Of a stretch of DNA of 64,000 nt, positions 24,701-36,900 are shown piece after piece (positions within the stretch are counted from its first letter, which is position 1; every line of letters starts with the position of its first letter). Under the pieces are notes generated by a model that was not told where the DNA came from, searched no databases, and worked only from the letters and a program-made list of their open reading frames with translations. Both the position numbers and the translations under genes were made by a program. Where the stretch lies: NCBI GenBank assembly GCA_015680685.1, contig MNCI01006545.1, positions 6,428 through 70,427 of the forward strand. Direction: 5' to 3'. This DNA comes from Gnetum montanum. Lineage: Eukaryota > Streptophyta > Gnetopsida > Gnetales > Gnetaceae.

Positions 24701-26284
24701 TATATGGAAGTTTGGATACCTTTGGTATGCACAAAAAATAGCATTTGAAAATACTACCAATGCCTAGTAGGTTAGATGATGAACTACTTGAGCCCATCCT
24801 AAGTTGAAGGTTTTAGGCCACTAGGAGCAATATTAAAGCTACATTATTTTGATATGAAAATCTATCTGTGCATGCATATGATCAATTGAAACACTACATC
24901 CATAGTAAGAAAACCATTGGAACTAATGAACTAGAACATGAATGTAATGATTAAGCAACGTTAAAATACCATATGAAGATCCATCACCTGCCACAGTGAA
25001 ACTTCAAGGCATTGGCCACTCCTAGGCCATCAGTATCTAGCATGGATAAGAATACTGTTCCATGCCTTTTTCTCATCCAAATATTTGAAGGGATCTAGAA
25101 TGAACTAACATACTTTATTAGTATCCATGCTAAGCATTGAGAAGTAAACAAATCATGATGTACTAATTGTTGCATCGTAGCATTGGTACTGATAAGTCCA
25201 TAACCAATGTTAAGATTTTGAGACTCTATAACTAATTCATTGAGGTCTCAAGAGCACTTATCTACCCCAAAGACATAGTGCTCATAGAATTAATTGAGGT
25301 TCCCAGTATTTGCATCTATGTAATATGTTAATTACAAGGCCAAGATAGTATCTATAACCAAAAGAGTTAGCAGTGATCATGTACAACATGAGAGTTATGA
25401 AATGCCATTGTTAAGCATGATTAAAACATAAGAGATATAATAATCTATAAATGCCATGGAGAGCAGGATCTTAGCTACATGCATAGAGATCAATTATGCA
25501 AAAACCATATAATTAAATTAGATACACTCACACAAAAGAAATTAGCATAAGGCACAACAACAAGAATGAACTAGAATACTTTCAAAATTTTAGAGATCCA
25601 CAAACATCAGTTTTATCCAACCACTAAGACTAGTTCCTAACTAGGACCAAGGGCTTCAAAAATTCACAAATAGGCATAGACATAAAAAATCCACAACCTC
25701 ATCTAGGAACATGCAAAGGAAGATTATGTTCTAGCCAACAACATGTCTCAATAGTAAGAGGTTTCAATTTGTACTACCAAAAGGAACATTAGAAAGGATG
25801 CATCCTCTAAAGAAGACACTCAACAAGAAAGGTGTGGTCTTGAAGTGGATTAAAATTATGAATGACCTACCCCAAGAGACCTTCAAATAAAAATTCCTTA
25901 AGGTATGTCAACAACTGAAGGAGTGATGCTATAAAGCCTAGGGCAAACACAACCAAGTTGTAAGAGGGAACATAATATCCAAATAACCTATGACAAGGGT
26001 AATCAAGCCTAAAGCATAAGAGGACATTAAAAGAAGGACCATAATTAAATTGTTCTTGGAAAGGTACACAAGGCCTCAAGATGCATCCTCATCAGAACAC
26101 AACAACAAACCAAAGCCAATGATAGAGCACAAAGCCTTACAATAATGAGCGATAGTTGAAGTGAGAGGGATATGCATGAGAGACTCAAAACATAATTGAA
26201 GGAAGACACACACACACAACTAGAAAAATATATAATTGTAACCATGAGTGTACATTAGTCTACTAGTGACTCTCTTTATCCATA
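21726..26284 (-). mobile_element. Element Y interior, coding content not recognised
   Basis: About 4.6 kb with no convincing gag, protease, RT, RNase H or integrase motif in six frames by eye. The longest minus-strand ORFs are 26245-26045 and 26079-25867, rich in Leu, Val and Cys. They could be chance or the decayed remains of a coding region. Plus-strand ORFs such as 23949-24131 show no domain. Y may be a non-autonomous element or one too decayed to read. Element C is inserted at the right edge. Confidence 0.5.
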
Positions 26285-27184
26285 TTATGAGTGGAAAGTT
26301 ACCCCCTACACCCAACCATATGGATCACAAGCATTTACACATAATTTGATAGAATTCTATGGATGAAACTAGTTGTGCATCTAGATCGTTAAGCATTGAT
26401 TGCAATTTTTTGTCTTCCCACTTGGACTAGTGGTAGCTTTGTCATGTATGGTTTAGTCTAGAGTGAGGCATATGATTCTTGATGTTGTTTTGGCCTTATG
26501 ATACTCTTAATAATAATAGAAAAATCAATTACTTAATCTAATTAAAAACATAAAGATAAAGTCTAAACTAGCCTACAGGTGATAAGTGTTTATTCCCAGC
26601 TTACCATTCACATCCTAAAACCATGTATCCACTACTAGGATTACCAAGAACTATGTTATTGGGTGAACCAAGTAATAACGCTGCTGGGATTACCAAGCGA
26701 ATATGTGTTTATGCTCGAAACTGGTCATGCTCATTCCACCAATCCATTAATATGCATGAAAACATAAATATTAACCAAGTACATGAAACGTAAACTGCAT
26801 GGAGAGTAAATTTAATTTAAGTCAAAGTACTATAATGAATAAAAATTAGTCTCAATCTTATTGCTATTTATGGAATGTGTCTAGGTACATTGCCACTCAA
26901 ATAAGATGCTATACAACTAACTTAGATTGACGCTGTAGGCACTCACTGACTGTTCTTTAAGACTATGGAATAAAACTACAAGAGTTTGGCTACTCTATTG
27001 ACCAAAGAATGCCAATACATGGTAGAAGCGTGCGTATTTATAGGCAAAGAATGGATACTGTGTTGATAGGGCCCCATAAATGCAGCAAATGCTACGTTGA
27101 TGTGGCCCCATCGATGGAGCAACATAATGTCAATGAGGTTGCATTGATGGGGACCTACTGATGCAACACTTTGGTGCTTCATCA
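26285..27184 (-). repeat. Element C 3' LTR
   Basis: 900 bp. In the minus direction it begins TGATGAAGCACC right after the polypurine tract and ends CTCATAA. A minus TATA lies near 27041 (gtatttatagg). U3 repeats of the ttgatg-ggcccc-atcgatg type lie at 27060-27160. It is homologous along its length to 32099-32884. Confidence 0.85.
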
Positions 27185-27200
27185 TACCCCCATGACTAAA
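27185..27200 (-). promoter_or_regulatory. Element C polypurine tract
   Basis: Minus-sense TTTAGTCATGGGGGTA directly abuts the 3' LTR start. The same 16 bases lie at 50163-50178 before the 3' LTR of element Z. Confidence 0.75.
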
Positions 27201-29298
27201 TAAAAAATTGTACTTGAGTTAATAGGATAGAAATAAGCTTTCCTTACAAAAAATTAGGAATGATGGGATTATTGACTAACGCTAACTACTGAATGACTCT
27301 ATTACAAAATTATATTTGAGTGGATGCATTACAAAATGACTAAAGTATTGGATAGACATTAAAGATTACAAAACTTGTAGAGGTATTTCAAAAGTCCATT
27401 GAAGATGATTTTTCTTGTTTTCACTAGTGCTAGTAGACTTCCAACCTTGATTATTATGTTGATGCTTCTCTAGTTATGTAGATCATTCTTGAAGGATGGA
27501 TTGAAATTTCTTCTCATCATCCCATGAATCTAGCAAACATGTGAAATTTGAGCTAGTATTGTGTATGTGCTATGATTTTTCCATGGACATATCCTCTGTT
27601 GTTGCCCTCTTGGCTTTATTTTCATGCTTGGCAAAAGACCTTTTTCCATAGACATTTCTTTTAGCATCACTTGTAGTCACCAAAAAATCAACATTAGTTT
27701 TGGTAAAATTTCCTTAATAATTAACCCTTTTCAGATCCCTTAGTTTGCATTCAAGCATAAGGTGATGACAACATACTATGCCCAAGGCTACGAGGTAACT
27801 AAAAGCATCAAGCTGTTCACATTATTTTGATCAATTACTATTAGTTACCATAATGTTCATAAATAGGACATTAGAAAAATTTCAAAAATTTTAAAAAATT
27901 TGAAAACTTTTAAAAAATTTCAAAATGCACGTCCCTAGCCCCCATGACTAATGAGCATAACTTTGGAAGTGCACAAGCTTTCAAACAATTAAAACCAAAG
28001 GTTTGATGCAAAAGGTTTCCAAGAAATATTAATGGATATGGAAATAGAAAAGTAGGAAAAATTAATGGAACGAATAAGAAGAAGTCCCAAAATTATGCAT
28101 AAATTTAGAAAAACCATCATTGATGTTTTGGAAGATACAAAGGTTAGTTCAAAGCCATGGTCAGCAAAAGTTATGCAAGTGAACCCTCCCCAATGCTGGC
28201 TTCTGCCATAATGCCCTTACATAACCAGTTCTATAGATGTTTGTGGGAACCTAAGAAGTTAAATGTAGACCATGCCTTTGTTCCAAACAGCACACAACTA
28301 TTGTGGTTGGGATGTTGCACTATACTATATAAAACTAAAAGGCTCATAATTGCATGTAGCTGTGTGGTGAATAATGGGATGAGAAGGGATCACAGAGATT
28401 GGGATGTAAGGTACTTGACCATGTTCACAATAGGTATTTGTGAAAAATGTGATTAAAATGATTAGCATACCTATTCGTCCAAGTTTAGACTAAGTCCATA
28501 CCATGAATAGTGACATCGCATTGATTTGTTTCTTCTTGCTGACCACCATGAGTCCACAATCACCTCAAAGAACAATCATCACTCCAAAAATAAAAGAAAA
28601 GAGAAGGAAGGAAGGGCCTTAGTTAGAGGGATGCCTTTAGACATGGGTAACATGTCTTTCTAGCCCCATAACCAGTGCTTGTAGCTGATTATTGTGTCTA
28701 AGGGGTATGCTTTGAATTCCTATGTTTTTTTCCTTGTTGTTGTTGTTGTTGTTGTTTTTTGCTTGGCATCNTCCTCTTTCTTCAAGATATAATGAGCATT
28801 CATTAATTTTAGTTTCATGAAGGAAGAACCAAATTGTTTCCATGAAAAAGACCTTTTATTTAGAAAACTAGAGGGATGGATGAGATGGTCTCATTGCTTT
28901 ACACATTTACTTACCCATTCATCTTGATAGCATAGAACAAAAACCCAACACATATCATTGACTTTTGCATCATGACTTGGCAATATTATTAATGAAAACA
29001 TAAAAGATATTCATAAACATAAAGAAAATAACTTAGGAAAAGAGAAAATTATAAATAAAAGAAAATAAAAATATTAAGAAATGGAAAACATATAAAGAAT
29101 TAGAAAATTATGGAAGAAATAGGAAAATGATAAAAAATTGTAAAAAAAAAGGTGAAAAAATACTTATTATTTCTTGAACTAGGATAGAGCATCTCCCCCA
29201 TGACTAATCTTATGATTGCACATTTGGAAGATGGACTGCACAATCCCTTGGTTATACACCACTGATTTTCCATCTATCACTGTTTTTGATTTAATTAA
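27201..29298 (-). repeat. Element C 3' untranslated region
   Basis: No gene seen. It includes runs of aaaaattt-type sequence (27880-27920), the conserved 3' UTR motif at 28613-28687 (antisense of ctacaagcactggttatggggctagaaag-type sequence), a (GTT)n microsatellite at 28736-28755 and an N at 28771. The short ORFs here, such as 28157-28456 on the plus strand, have no recognisable domain. Confidence 0.55.
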
Positions 29299-31968
29299 TC
29301 ACATAGTGGCACATCTAACATTGGTGATAGTCTCATTTGGATAATTCAAAGATGTATCTTCATTTGGACTTAAAGGTATTTCCATTTTGGGGGGTCCAGA
29401 TATGTTTGCATCTTCTTCTTGATTTTCTGTTTTAATTCCCAAGTTTCCATGTTTAATATCCTTTTCTAGTGTATAATCAGAGTGTAAGATATTTGTGCCT
29501 AAGTCCTCTATTTGGTTTATTTTCTTAAGTCTAGAACTAATAAGTGGATCAATTACCTTCATGCATCTATGAAAAAATTTTATAATCTCATTTTCAAAAC
29601 ACTGAGTGTCTTCTTGTTTGGTGGTTACTACGTAGACTAGTTTTTGCTTGCACACTTGTTCCTTAGCTTTGTTATGGGTTGTGTTAATATTTGGAATTTC
29701 TGGTCCATAATTGCACCCTTTACTATTAGTGATGCATGGATTTTTCTCTCTCTCCATAATGATAAGTTCATCGTTTATGTCTTATATTGGAGTAATGATG
29801 AATGTTGGTCTTTGCATAGGATTAGAGGACATTGGTTATGAAAGGAAGGGTGTTGCACTTGATTGGCATTGTGTTGGTTTGGATGAGTTAGTAGGTTCAT
29901 GAGTGTTATGCTTACGCATGGGAACCATCCTAAAGAAAGGACATTTTTGAGATTGTGGTGGGGATCTAATGGCTTATCATTTGTATGTATGTTCATAACA
30001 TAAGTGGAATTATTTTAGTTGATGTTGTGGTGCTAAATCTTCCTATGTTGTTAGCTATGACATGTGATGGAGGTGAGTATGAGAATATTGAGGATATGAT
30101 GGAGGATGAGAAGCATGAGGTGGTGATTCTTTAGAAGATGTTGTGGGTCAATGATATTTAGGAAAGTGGTAGTAGTGATTTGAAGTAGAGGAAGTAGAAC
30201 TAGTTGGGGAAATAGGTTATTGAACATAATATCCATATGGGTTCAGCTTGCAGTAAGCACAAAGTTGGTTTGATGATGGCCTTCCCCATGACTATGGGTT
30301 TTGCCACTATGGTTGATGATAGCGTTGAGGCTGGTAAGAAGTCCCACTAGGATAGTATGATTGGTTGTAGGACTATCTATAATTACATTGTGAGAAAGGT
30401 AATTTCCTAAGTATTTGCTTTTGTAAGAACTTAGGATTTGAAGCAAAAGCCCAATACTCATGCAGATGTAACATGATTGGGAAATAGCCCTTTGGATGGT
30501 CATATAGCATGATGTTACATCCATCATCTTCTTTAGTGGTTGAGTCTATAGCCTCTTCTTCTCCAACCATTTTCCATTTTTGTTGATAAGTGTTCCTACC
30601 AGTTTCTTGGTTTTTTTCCCCTCCTTTTGTTGTGATCACTTGACTCATTTTGCATTACTCTCTCCTATATACTTTCTACGCAAGTTGTAACTTTCTCATT
30701 TATGGATCTTAACATTTTATCTAACCTTTCTTCAAGCTCATCAATATACTTTTGTATACACAAGGTTTGTTGTGAAATCACCTCATTGAGAGTTGCCTCT
30801 TTTTTCTCATGATAAATATGGACCCTCTTCTTTTGAAGAGTTGGATCCCAATTATATTTCTCAACATTCTCTCATATACATAGCTCTCCTTCTTCGTTTG
30901 TCACTTGCTCGATTAGCTTTTGGATCTAATGGATTCCTAGTTCATATAATTGACCTTGAGCATACATCCCAAGGGTCTCTCTCATTTGGCTATGAAGCTG
31001 ATTTATGATGTGGAAAAGTTGCTTTTCCTCAGAGAAACTATGACCCAAACATTTATTTAGTAGAGAAAAGTATCTATCTAGGGCCATATCCAAGGGTTCA
31101 TATTGTTCTTATTTCCATCCTTGGATTCATTTCCTTAGGTTGGATACCCTCACATAGGTTTGGTATTTCCTATTGAAGAGTTCTAGCATTGTGAACCACC
31201 AATGGATTGAATTTGGTTTCAATGATCTATACCACACTTTAGCTTTGTCTATTAGTGTCCCAGGAAAGAGCTTAAGCTTTTGCCACCTACTTTTAATGTT
31301 TTGTCTTGCAAATAATGTATGGGATTAGAATAATAGCCTCCTGCAAATTTAGGGATGTTATTCATATCAACCCTTTTGATGCAACTTTCCTTGCAATGCT
31401 TGTGGGGTATTTTAACTACCTTTGTGATCGATGTCATGCTCTTAGTGGCCAATAAGGGTTCATCATCATTAGACATGCTGTAATGAAAATTTCTATTTCT
31501 ATTTGTTTGATTATGATGATTTTGTCTATATGCATTTTGATATCTTTGATTTTGCCCTTGGTTTTGATTTCTATTTTTATTTCAACTCCATAGTGGAGCT
31601 CTATCTCTATACCAATGTTTGTCCTTTTTAGAACTATACGTTGAAGAGGAAGAGGAAGAGGAAGATGAGGAACTAAGAGAATCAACATGGCTCTTATAGT
31701 TCTCCCCATGATCCCTTGATTTATCTTTTCTAGGTTTAGAGAAGGTCCTACACCTTGAGGTCCTCCTTGATCTAGGACTTACTCCATCTCCTCTAGGATT
31801 TTCTACCTTAGGTGAATGTAGTCCTTGAGTATAGTAAGAGTGGTAATGAGCATATGAAACCCCTGGTTGAGGTTGTTCATCCCAATTCTCTTTAGTGTAG
31901 ATCCTATTAGTTCTCCAATGAATATTCTCATCATACAATGTGTTATTGGTCCTATGTGAAGAAGACAT
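29299..31968 (-). pseudogene. Element C gag polyprotein without pol
   Basis: Starts MSSSHRTNNTLYDENIHWRT at 31968. Order: a Ser/Arg-rich N-terminal part with a poly-Ser run and SSKKDKHWYRDR (31680-31590); DDEPLLATKSMTSITKVVKI (31468-31410); DMNNIPKFAGGYYSNPIHYL; a gag core with frameshifts (31300-30900); the Pro/Tyr-rich C-terminal part (SYYPSGTSYQPQ, NPYGYYVQ, 30370-30230); then a clean 152-codon acidic/polar stretch (29757-29299) with no known domain, ending in a stop. No protease, RT or integrase follows before the 3' LTR. C therefore looks gag-only and would have depended on another element for reverse transcription. Confidence 0.7.
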
Positions 31969-32079
31969 GGTTTCAACATGTGTGACTTAAAATAAAATAT
32001 TAATATTTTTTAAAAGATAAATCATTGATACTTTTATAGTAGTCGTGTATAATATAACTAATCTAGATAACTAGCACCA

Positions 32080-32097
32080 TTCCTAGAAAAAGCACTA
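32080..32097 (-). promoter_or_regulatory. Element C primer binding site (decayed tRNA-Asp type)
   Basis: Sense TAGTGCTTTTTCTAGGAA lies one base after the LTR end. About half of the positions match the tRNA-Asp complement directly and most others fit C-to-T or G-to-A decay. Confidence 0.55.
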
Positions 32098-32098
32098 A

Positions 32099-32884
32099 TG
32101 ATGAGCAATGAGTTAACCCCTACACCCAATCATACAAATCACAAGTGTTCACACACGATCTGGTCAAATTCCATGAATGGAACTAGTTGTGCATCTAGAT
32201 CATTAAGCATTGATCACAGTTCATTATCTTCCCACTTGGACTAGTGGTAGCTTTGTCATAAATGGTTTAGTCTAGAGTGAGGCATATGGTTCTTGATGTT
32301 GTTTCATGCTTATGCTACTCCTAACAATAATAAAGAAATCAATTATTTAATATAATCAACAACATAAAGATAAAGTCTAAACTAGCCTATGGGTGATGAG
32401 TGTCTATTCCCAGCTTACTATACACATCTTGAATCCATGTATCCACTATGAGGATTACCAAGAACTATGCTACTGGGCAAACCAAGCAATAACATTGCTG
32501 GGATTCCCAAGTGAATACATGTTTATGCTTGAAACTAGTTGTGCTCATTTGACTAACTCATTAATATTTATGGAAATGTAAATATTAACTAAGTAAATGG
32601 AATGTAAACAACATAAAAAGTAAATTTAATCTAAGTTAAAGTGTTGTAATGAATAAGAATCAATCTCAATCTTATTGTTGTTCATGGAATGTGTTCAGGT
32701 ACATTGCCACTTGAATAAGATGCTATACAACTAACTTAGGTCTACATTGCAGGCACTCACTAACTGTTCTCTAAGATTATGGAATAAAACTGCAAGAGTT
32801 CAGCTACTTTATTGACCAAAGAATGCCAATACACTACAGAAGCACATATATTTATAGGCAAAGAATAGATACTGCATTGATGGG
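32099..32884 (-). repeat. Element C 5' LTR, split by element Z
   Basis: Homologous to 26285-27030 of the 3' LTR. Its U3 stops at gcattgatggg (32884), where element Z begins. The missing U3 continues after Z at 51062 (aggttccataaacattg aligned with agggccccataaatgca of the 3' LTR). Confidence 0.85.
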
Positions 32885-33819
32885 TAATGAGTTGTAGTTC
32901 GGTTGGCTGCGTTGATGAGGCCTCATTTATGCGACCTTGTCGATTGGTCCTCATTGACGAGGCCTCGTCGATGCATCGTATCATACATTGACAAGGTCTT
33001 GTTGATGTAGTGTTGGTTTTTAGCTATAAATACATGCCTACAACCACATTTATGGCAAGTGGAGATTGTAGTTGTAGTAAAGCTCTTGCAGTTTGTTCAT
33101 TTGAAAGTTAGAATTTTTCCTCGAGTGCCCGTAGCAAGAGTCATTGAGTGTACGGATATTTATTTGAGCATTGTTGTACCTGAGCATGACAATGTGTGCA
33201 ACAATGAGGATGAACTTTTTGACAAACCTTGTAGCACTTTGGATAGGTTAAATATTTCATTTATGCATTTAATGTTTTCAATTATTTATTTAATGTAGTA
33301 ATTATTTATTAATTATTTCCAGTAATTAAGTTAATGAGACAATTAAGTAAGATAAATTACACACATAAGTACAACCGCTTCGAGCATAACACATATTCAC
33401 TTGGTAATTCTAGCAACATCATTACTTGGTACGCCTAGTAGCATAGCTCTTGGTCAACCAGCAATGGATACGTGGGTTCAGGACATGTATGGAAAGTGGG
33501 ATCAGATGCTTATGTTAGGATTAGTTAAATGTTAGTTAATTAGTTAATTTAAATTAGTTAAGCCAATTACTTTTAGCTTCATTTGAACACCAAATCATAA
33601 AAATACAAAATGATAAAAATTGGATAACTCAATTACACTTAACCATACCATTGTACATCACAAGTGCAATTGGGAAGATAATAATTAACCTTAAGGCAAG
33701 ATTCACTTCCTAGAGGAATAGTGCACGAGAAATGATAAATTCCATGAAATTTGACCAAATCATGCATGAATGCTATGTGATTCATATGGTTGGACATAGG
33801 GGTACCTCACTGCTCATCA
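32885..33819 (+). repeat. Element Z 5' LTR
   Basis: Starts taatgagttgtag and ends ctcatca. TATA box ctataaata near 33024. U3 repeats of 32908-33015 include the palindrome GACGAGGCCTCGTC at 32957-32970. It is homologous to the 3' LTR at 50179-51061 and, inverted, to the solo LTR at 12791-14230. Confidence 0.9.
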
Positions 33820-33820
33820 T

Positions 33821-33838
33821 TAGTGTTGTTGCCGAGGA
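33821..33838 (+). promoter_or_regulatory. Element Z primer binding site (tRNA-Asp)
   Basis: TAGTGTTGTTGCCGAGGA lies one base after the 5' LTR. It differs from the plant tRNA-Asp complement TGGCGCCGTTGCCGGGGA at five positions, all C-to-T or G-to-A. Confidence 0.85.
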
Positions 33839-33969
33839 CTTTTTTTGTTGAAACGTGTGCTATTTTGGTTTAGGTGAATACCATTAATATTGTTGTACGA
33901 ACCTCCAGGTCAGTATCATTTATACTATACATAGAATTATAAAAGTACATTGATAATTTTATTATATTG

Positions 33970-36480
33970 CAAAATTTCTTCTTCTTCTTACAAGCATGAA
34001 GATGTTAAACCATTGGTCCCACAAGAGTGCAAAGTGGTATATACTCATCTAGATGAGTTTGTGCCAAACTTCACCTTCATTCTACATCAGGATGAGTAGC
34101 TATGATGGTGTGATATGGAGGGCAACATCATTTTAATCCTGAATAAATCTATGCCTAGGATGTTGTTTAAAATTCTTAAGAATTTGGGCCTAGTAGATCT
34201 TCATGGAGAATACATTTTAGATGGATATGACACTTGAAACTACTGTCCCACTAAAACACAACGCAAATGAGATCTACGTTAGGAGAAACTCCATGAGACT
34301 ACAAAGGGAAAAAAATTCACTAATCCCTTATTCCTACTAGATCAAGATGACAATGAGGATCCTTTCTTTGAGGGTTCTTAACATGAAGATTCTCCACCCC
34401 TTGATACTGGTGACGAGGGTGTGAACCTGAACCTATAATCGACTATCCATAAAATAGGTTTAAGAAAAAGTGATAGACAAGGTAGGGACTTGGGCAAGAA
34501 TCACAATTGCAAGAGATCTAAGGATGGTGATCGTAATAAGCAAACAATTGGTGGTGGACATTACAGTGGCAGTGGTGGTCTACCTTCCTCTTCATCCTCG
34601 TCATCCAATTTTGAACATTCCTCTTCATCTAATGGTTCTCATAGAAGCCACTATCGAAATAATCATGATGAAGGTGATTAATAAGACAATAATGACCGTG
34701 AAGGCCACCAAGACCAAAGGAGTGGCCAAAGGCATCATTGATGCAGTGATGATGAAGAACCTCTATTAGTGACGCAAAGTATGCTCAACATTGTGAAGGT
34801 AGTTAAAATTCCAACTAGGCATGTGAAAGATAGTTAGATTAAGTGCTTAGACATGAATAATATCCCAAGATTTGAGGGGGGATACAATTTTGATTCGCAA
34901 ACACATCTACAAGCTTTTCATAATTCATGCGCCTTACAAAACATAGAGAATGAATGGTAAAAACTCAAGCTTTTGCCTACAACACTCATTAAGGAAGATG
35001 AAAGTTGGTACTAGTCTTTGAAGCTATAATCTATTCGTAGAGTGTCTAATTTGAGAAGGCAAATCCAAGGTTGGAAACAAGGAACACATGAACCCTTGGA
35101 TGCCACCATGGGTTGATACTAGTCACTCTTACACCAATGCCCTAGCCATGGTTATTCTCAGAGGGAACAACTTGACCACATCATAGATGGGCTCAAATCA
35201 AAAACTAGAAGAACTATTAGGGTGTATGCCCAAGGAAGATTGTTTGAATTAAGAGATCATTAGATCTAAAGGCTAATTGAGCAGGTAGTAAAAGAAGAAG
35301 GTGAGCTACGAAAAAGGGAAAGTGTAGAAGAGTATAATAGGGATCCTTCCATTAGGAAATGGGAGGTTTGATTTTTTGATGAGGAGGAGTCATCACTTGA
35401 TGAAGTGGTGAATAGAAAAACTTTGACCATCCAGAAGTTTGTTTAATATTTTAGTAAAGGTTGACAAGAAATGGAACTATTTGGATGAAAAATTTTAAAC
35501 TACGGTGAAGATTGCTGAAGAATCCAAAGAGAAAAATAGTGATCGTAATCGTAGATAGCGAAAAGAAGTTGAACATGCCTACCAAAGAGGCAAGGGCAAA
35601 GCTACTGTAGTAGAGGAAGTTATGGAAACTGACTTTGATGATAAAATTGATTATGACATTTGTCAATATGAACATCTAAAAGGTTTTTTCCTTATGGTGT
35701 CACACTTATAAGAGTTTGGGATGTATGCCTTGAATCCTTGATTAGCACAAAGGCAAACACATAGACGATTACCTCATCCTCAAGGCAATCCAAGGTAGTT
35801 CCATTAGAAACAACAAGCTTGCTACCCAAGTGGAATCCCTCCACAACCTTATGAATAATACTAATAGTGGAACCAACCACAATCATGGGGAATGCCACTG
35901 CCAAGGCAGGAGTACCCTTATAGGCAACCAAATCCATACGGGTACTATATTTAGCAACCCGTCTCTCCTAGATGTTCTGCAAGTCATACATCATTCCAGC
36001 ATCACTATTACCCTCTAGAGTACCATTGAACAAATTCATCATCTACTTGAGGGGAAAACCCATATCCATATCTGTATCACCCTTCACATCATTTTGCACA
36101 TGCATCTCCACCTTCAACCTAGTTACCTCCTACTCCATCCATGCAAGGTGAGATTTCTCCATAGCTGCAACAACAAAATGCTATGAGGGTTGTACATTCA
36201 CAACCAACTTTCTAGCTAAGTGGTCTGGACAATTGATCAAGCAAAAGACCTTTCTTTCAACCCAATAGTCCTCTTCAACGCTCACAATCTAGTCCAGTTG
36301 ATCATCCTATTTCTCCAATACCCTCATCCTTTGCATCAAACACCTTTGAGTGCACTTCAAACCAAGTGCCACCTAGGATTTGCACTGTAATGCTAACTCA
36401 TGCTATTTTTGACTGGATCAAGGCTAGTAGTATTTCCACGAAAAGACCTGACCCACGAAGTCCACTCATTTATCTATAGA
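33970..36480 (+). pseudogene. Element Z gag, decayed
   Basis: N-terminal part: KHEDVKPLVPQECKVVYTHL at 33992 (different from the N termini of A/C and B/X), then NEDPFFEGS. A Ser-rich and Arg/Asp-rich block (GGLPSSSSSSSNFEHSSSS, RSHYRNNHDEGD) lies at 34575-34680. The motif DDEEPLLVTQSMLNIVKVVK is at 34750-34808. The gag core follows with DMNNIPRFEGGYNFD, LQAFHNSCALQNIENEW, LRRQIQGWKQGTHEPLDA and CPSHGYSQREQLDHIIDGLK (34850-35200), then AQGRLFELRDH and VVKEEGELRKRES. The Pro/Gln/Tyr-rich tail (CYPSGIPPQPYE, NPYGYY) lies at 35800-36000. Stops are numerous. No CCHC zinc knuckle is clear. Confidence 0.8.
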
Positions 36481-36900
36481 TTGCTAGACATGAGCCATGA
36501 AAGGCTCTTCTTAACTTTGGTTCTAGAGTTAATCTCATCTCCTATGACATGTATAAGGCCTGGAACTGACCACCTCTTAAGTAGAGCAACATTCATCTAG
36601 AATTAACAAATTAGTCAATTAATGTCCCTCTGGGATTAGTAGAGGACATTGTGAGCACAATTTGTGGGTGGTCCTATCCTGTTGATTTTCTAGTAATCAA
36701 GGTGAACAACCACAAAAGTGACTTCCCCATCATTATGGAAAGAGCTTAGTTAAGCACAGTCAATGCACGTATGAGCATAAGGGACCTATCTTTAGAAATA
36801 GCTAAGGAAAATGAACTAGGCAAGATTGAGAAGAAGCATATTCCATACATCGCATATAGTGACAATAGGTGCAATTGTGTATAAAATATTTGGTCAATCA
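36481..36900 (+). pseudogene. Element Z aspartic protease, dead
   Basis: Retropepsin-type protease that would cleave the polyprotein. The active-site segment reads ALLNFGSRVNLISYDMYKAW (36501 on). The catalytic Asp expected before x-G-S is Asn, a single G-to-A change. The C-terminal half has VDFLVIKVNNHKSDFPIIME and RAWLSTVNARMSI (36680-36780), the usual flap and GRPFL-like region. At least four in-frame stops flank it. Confidence 0.75.

Noticed and set aside
28736-28755. Poly-Asn peptide at the (GTT)n run as a real coding feature
   Set aside because: A simple microsatellite in 3' UTR with an adjacent ambiguous base.
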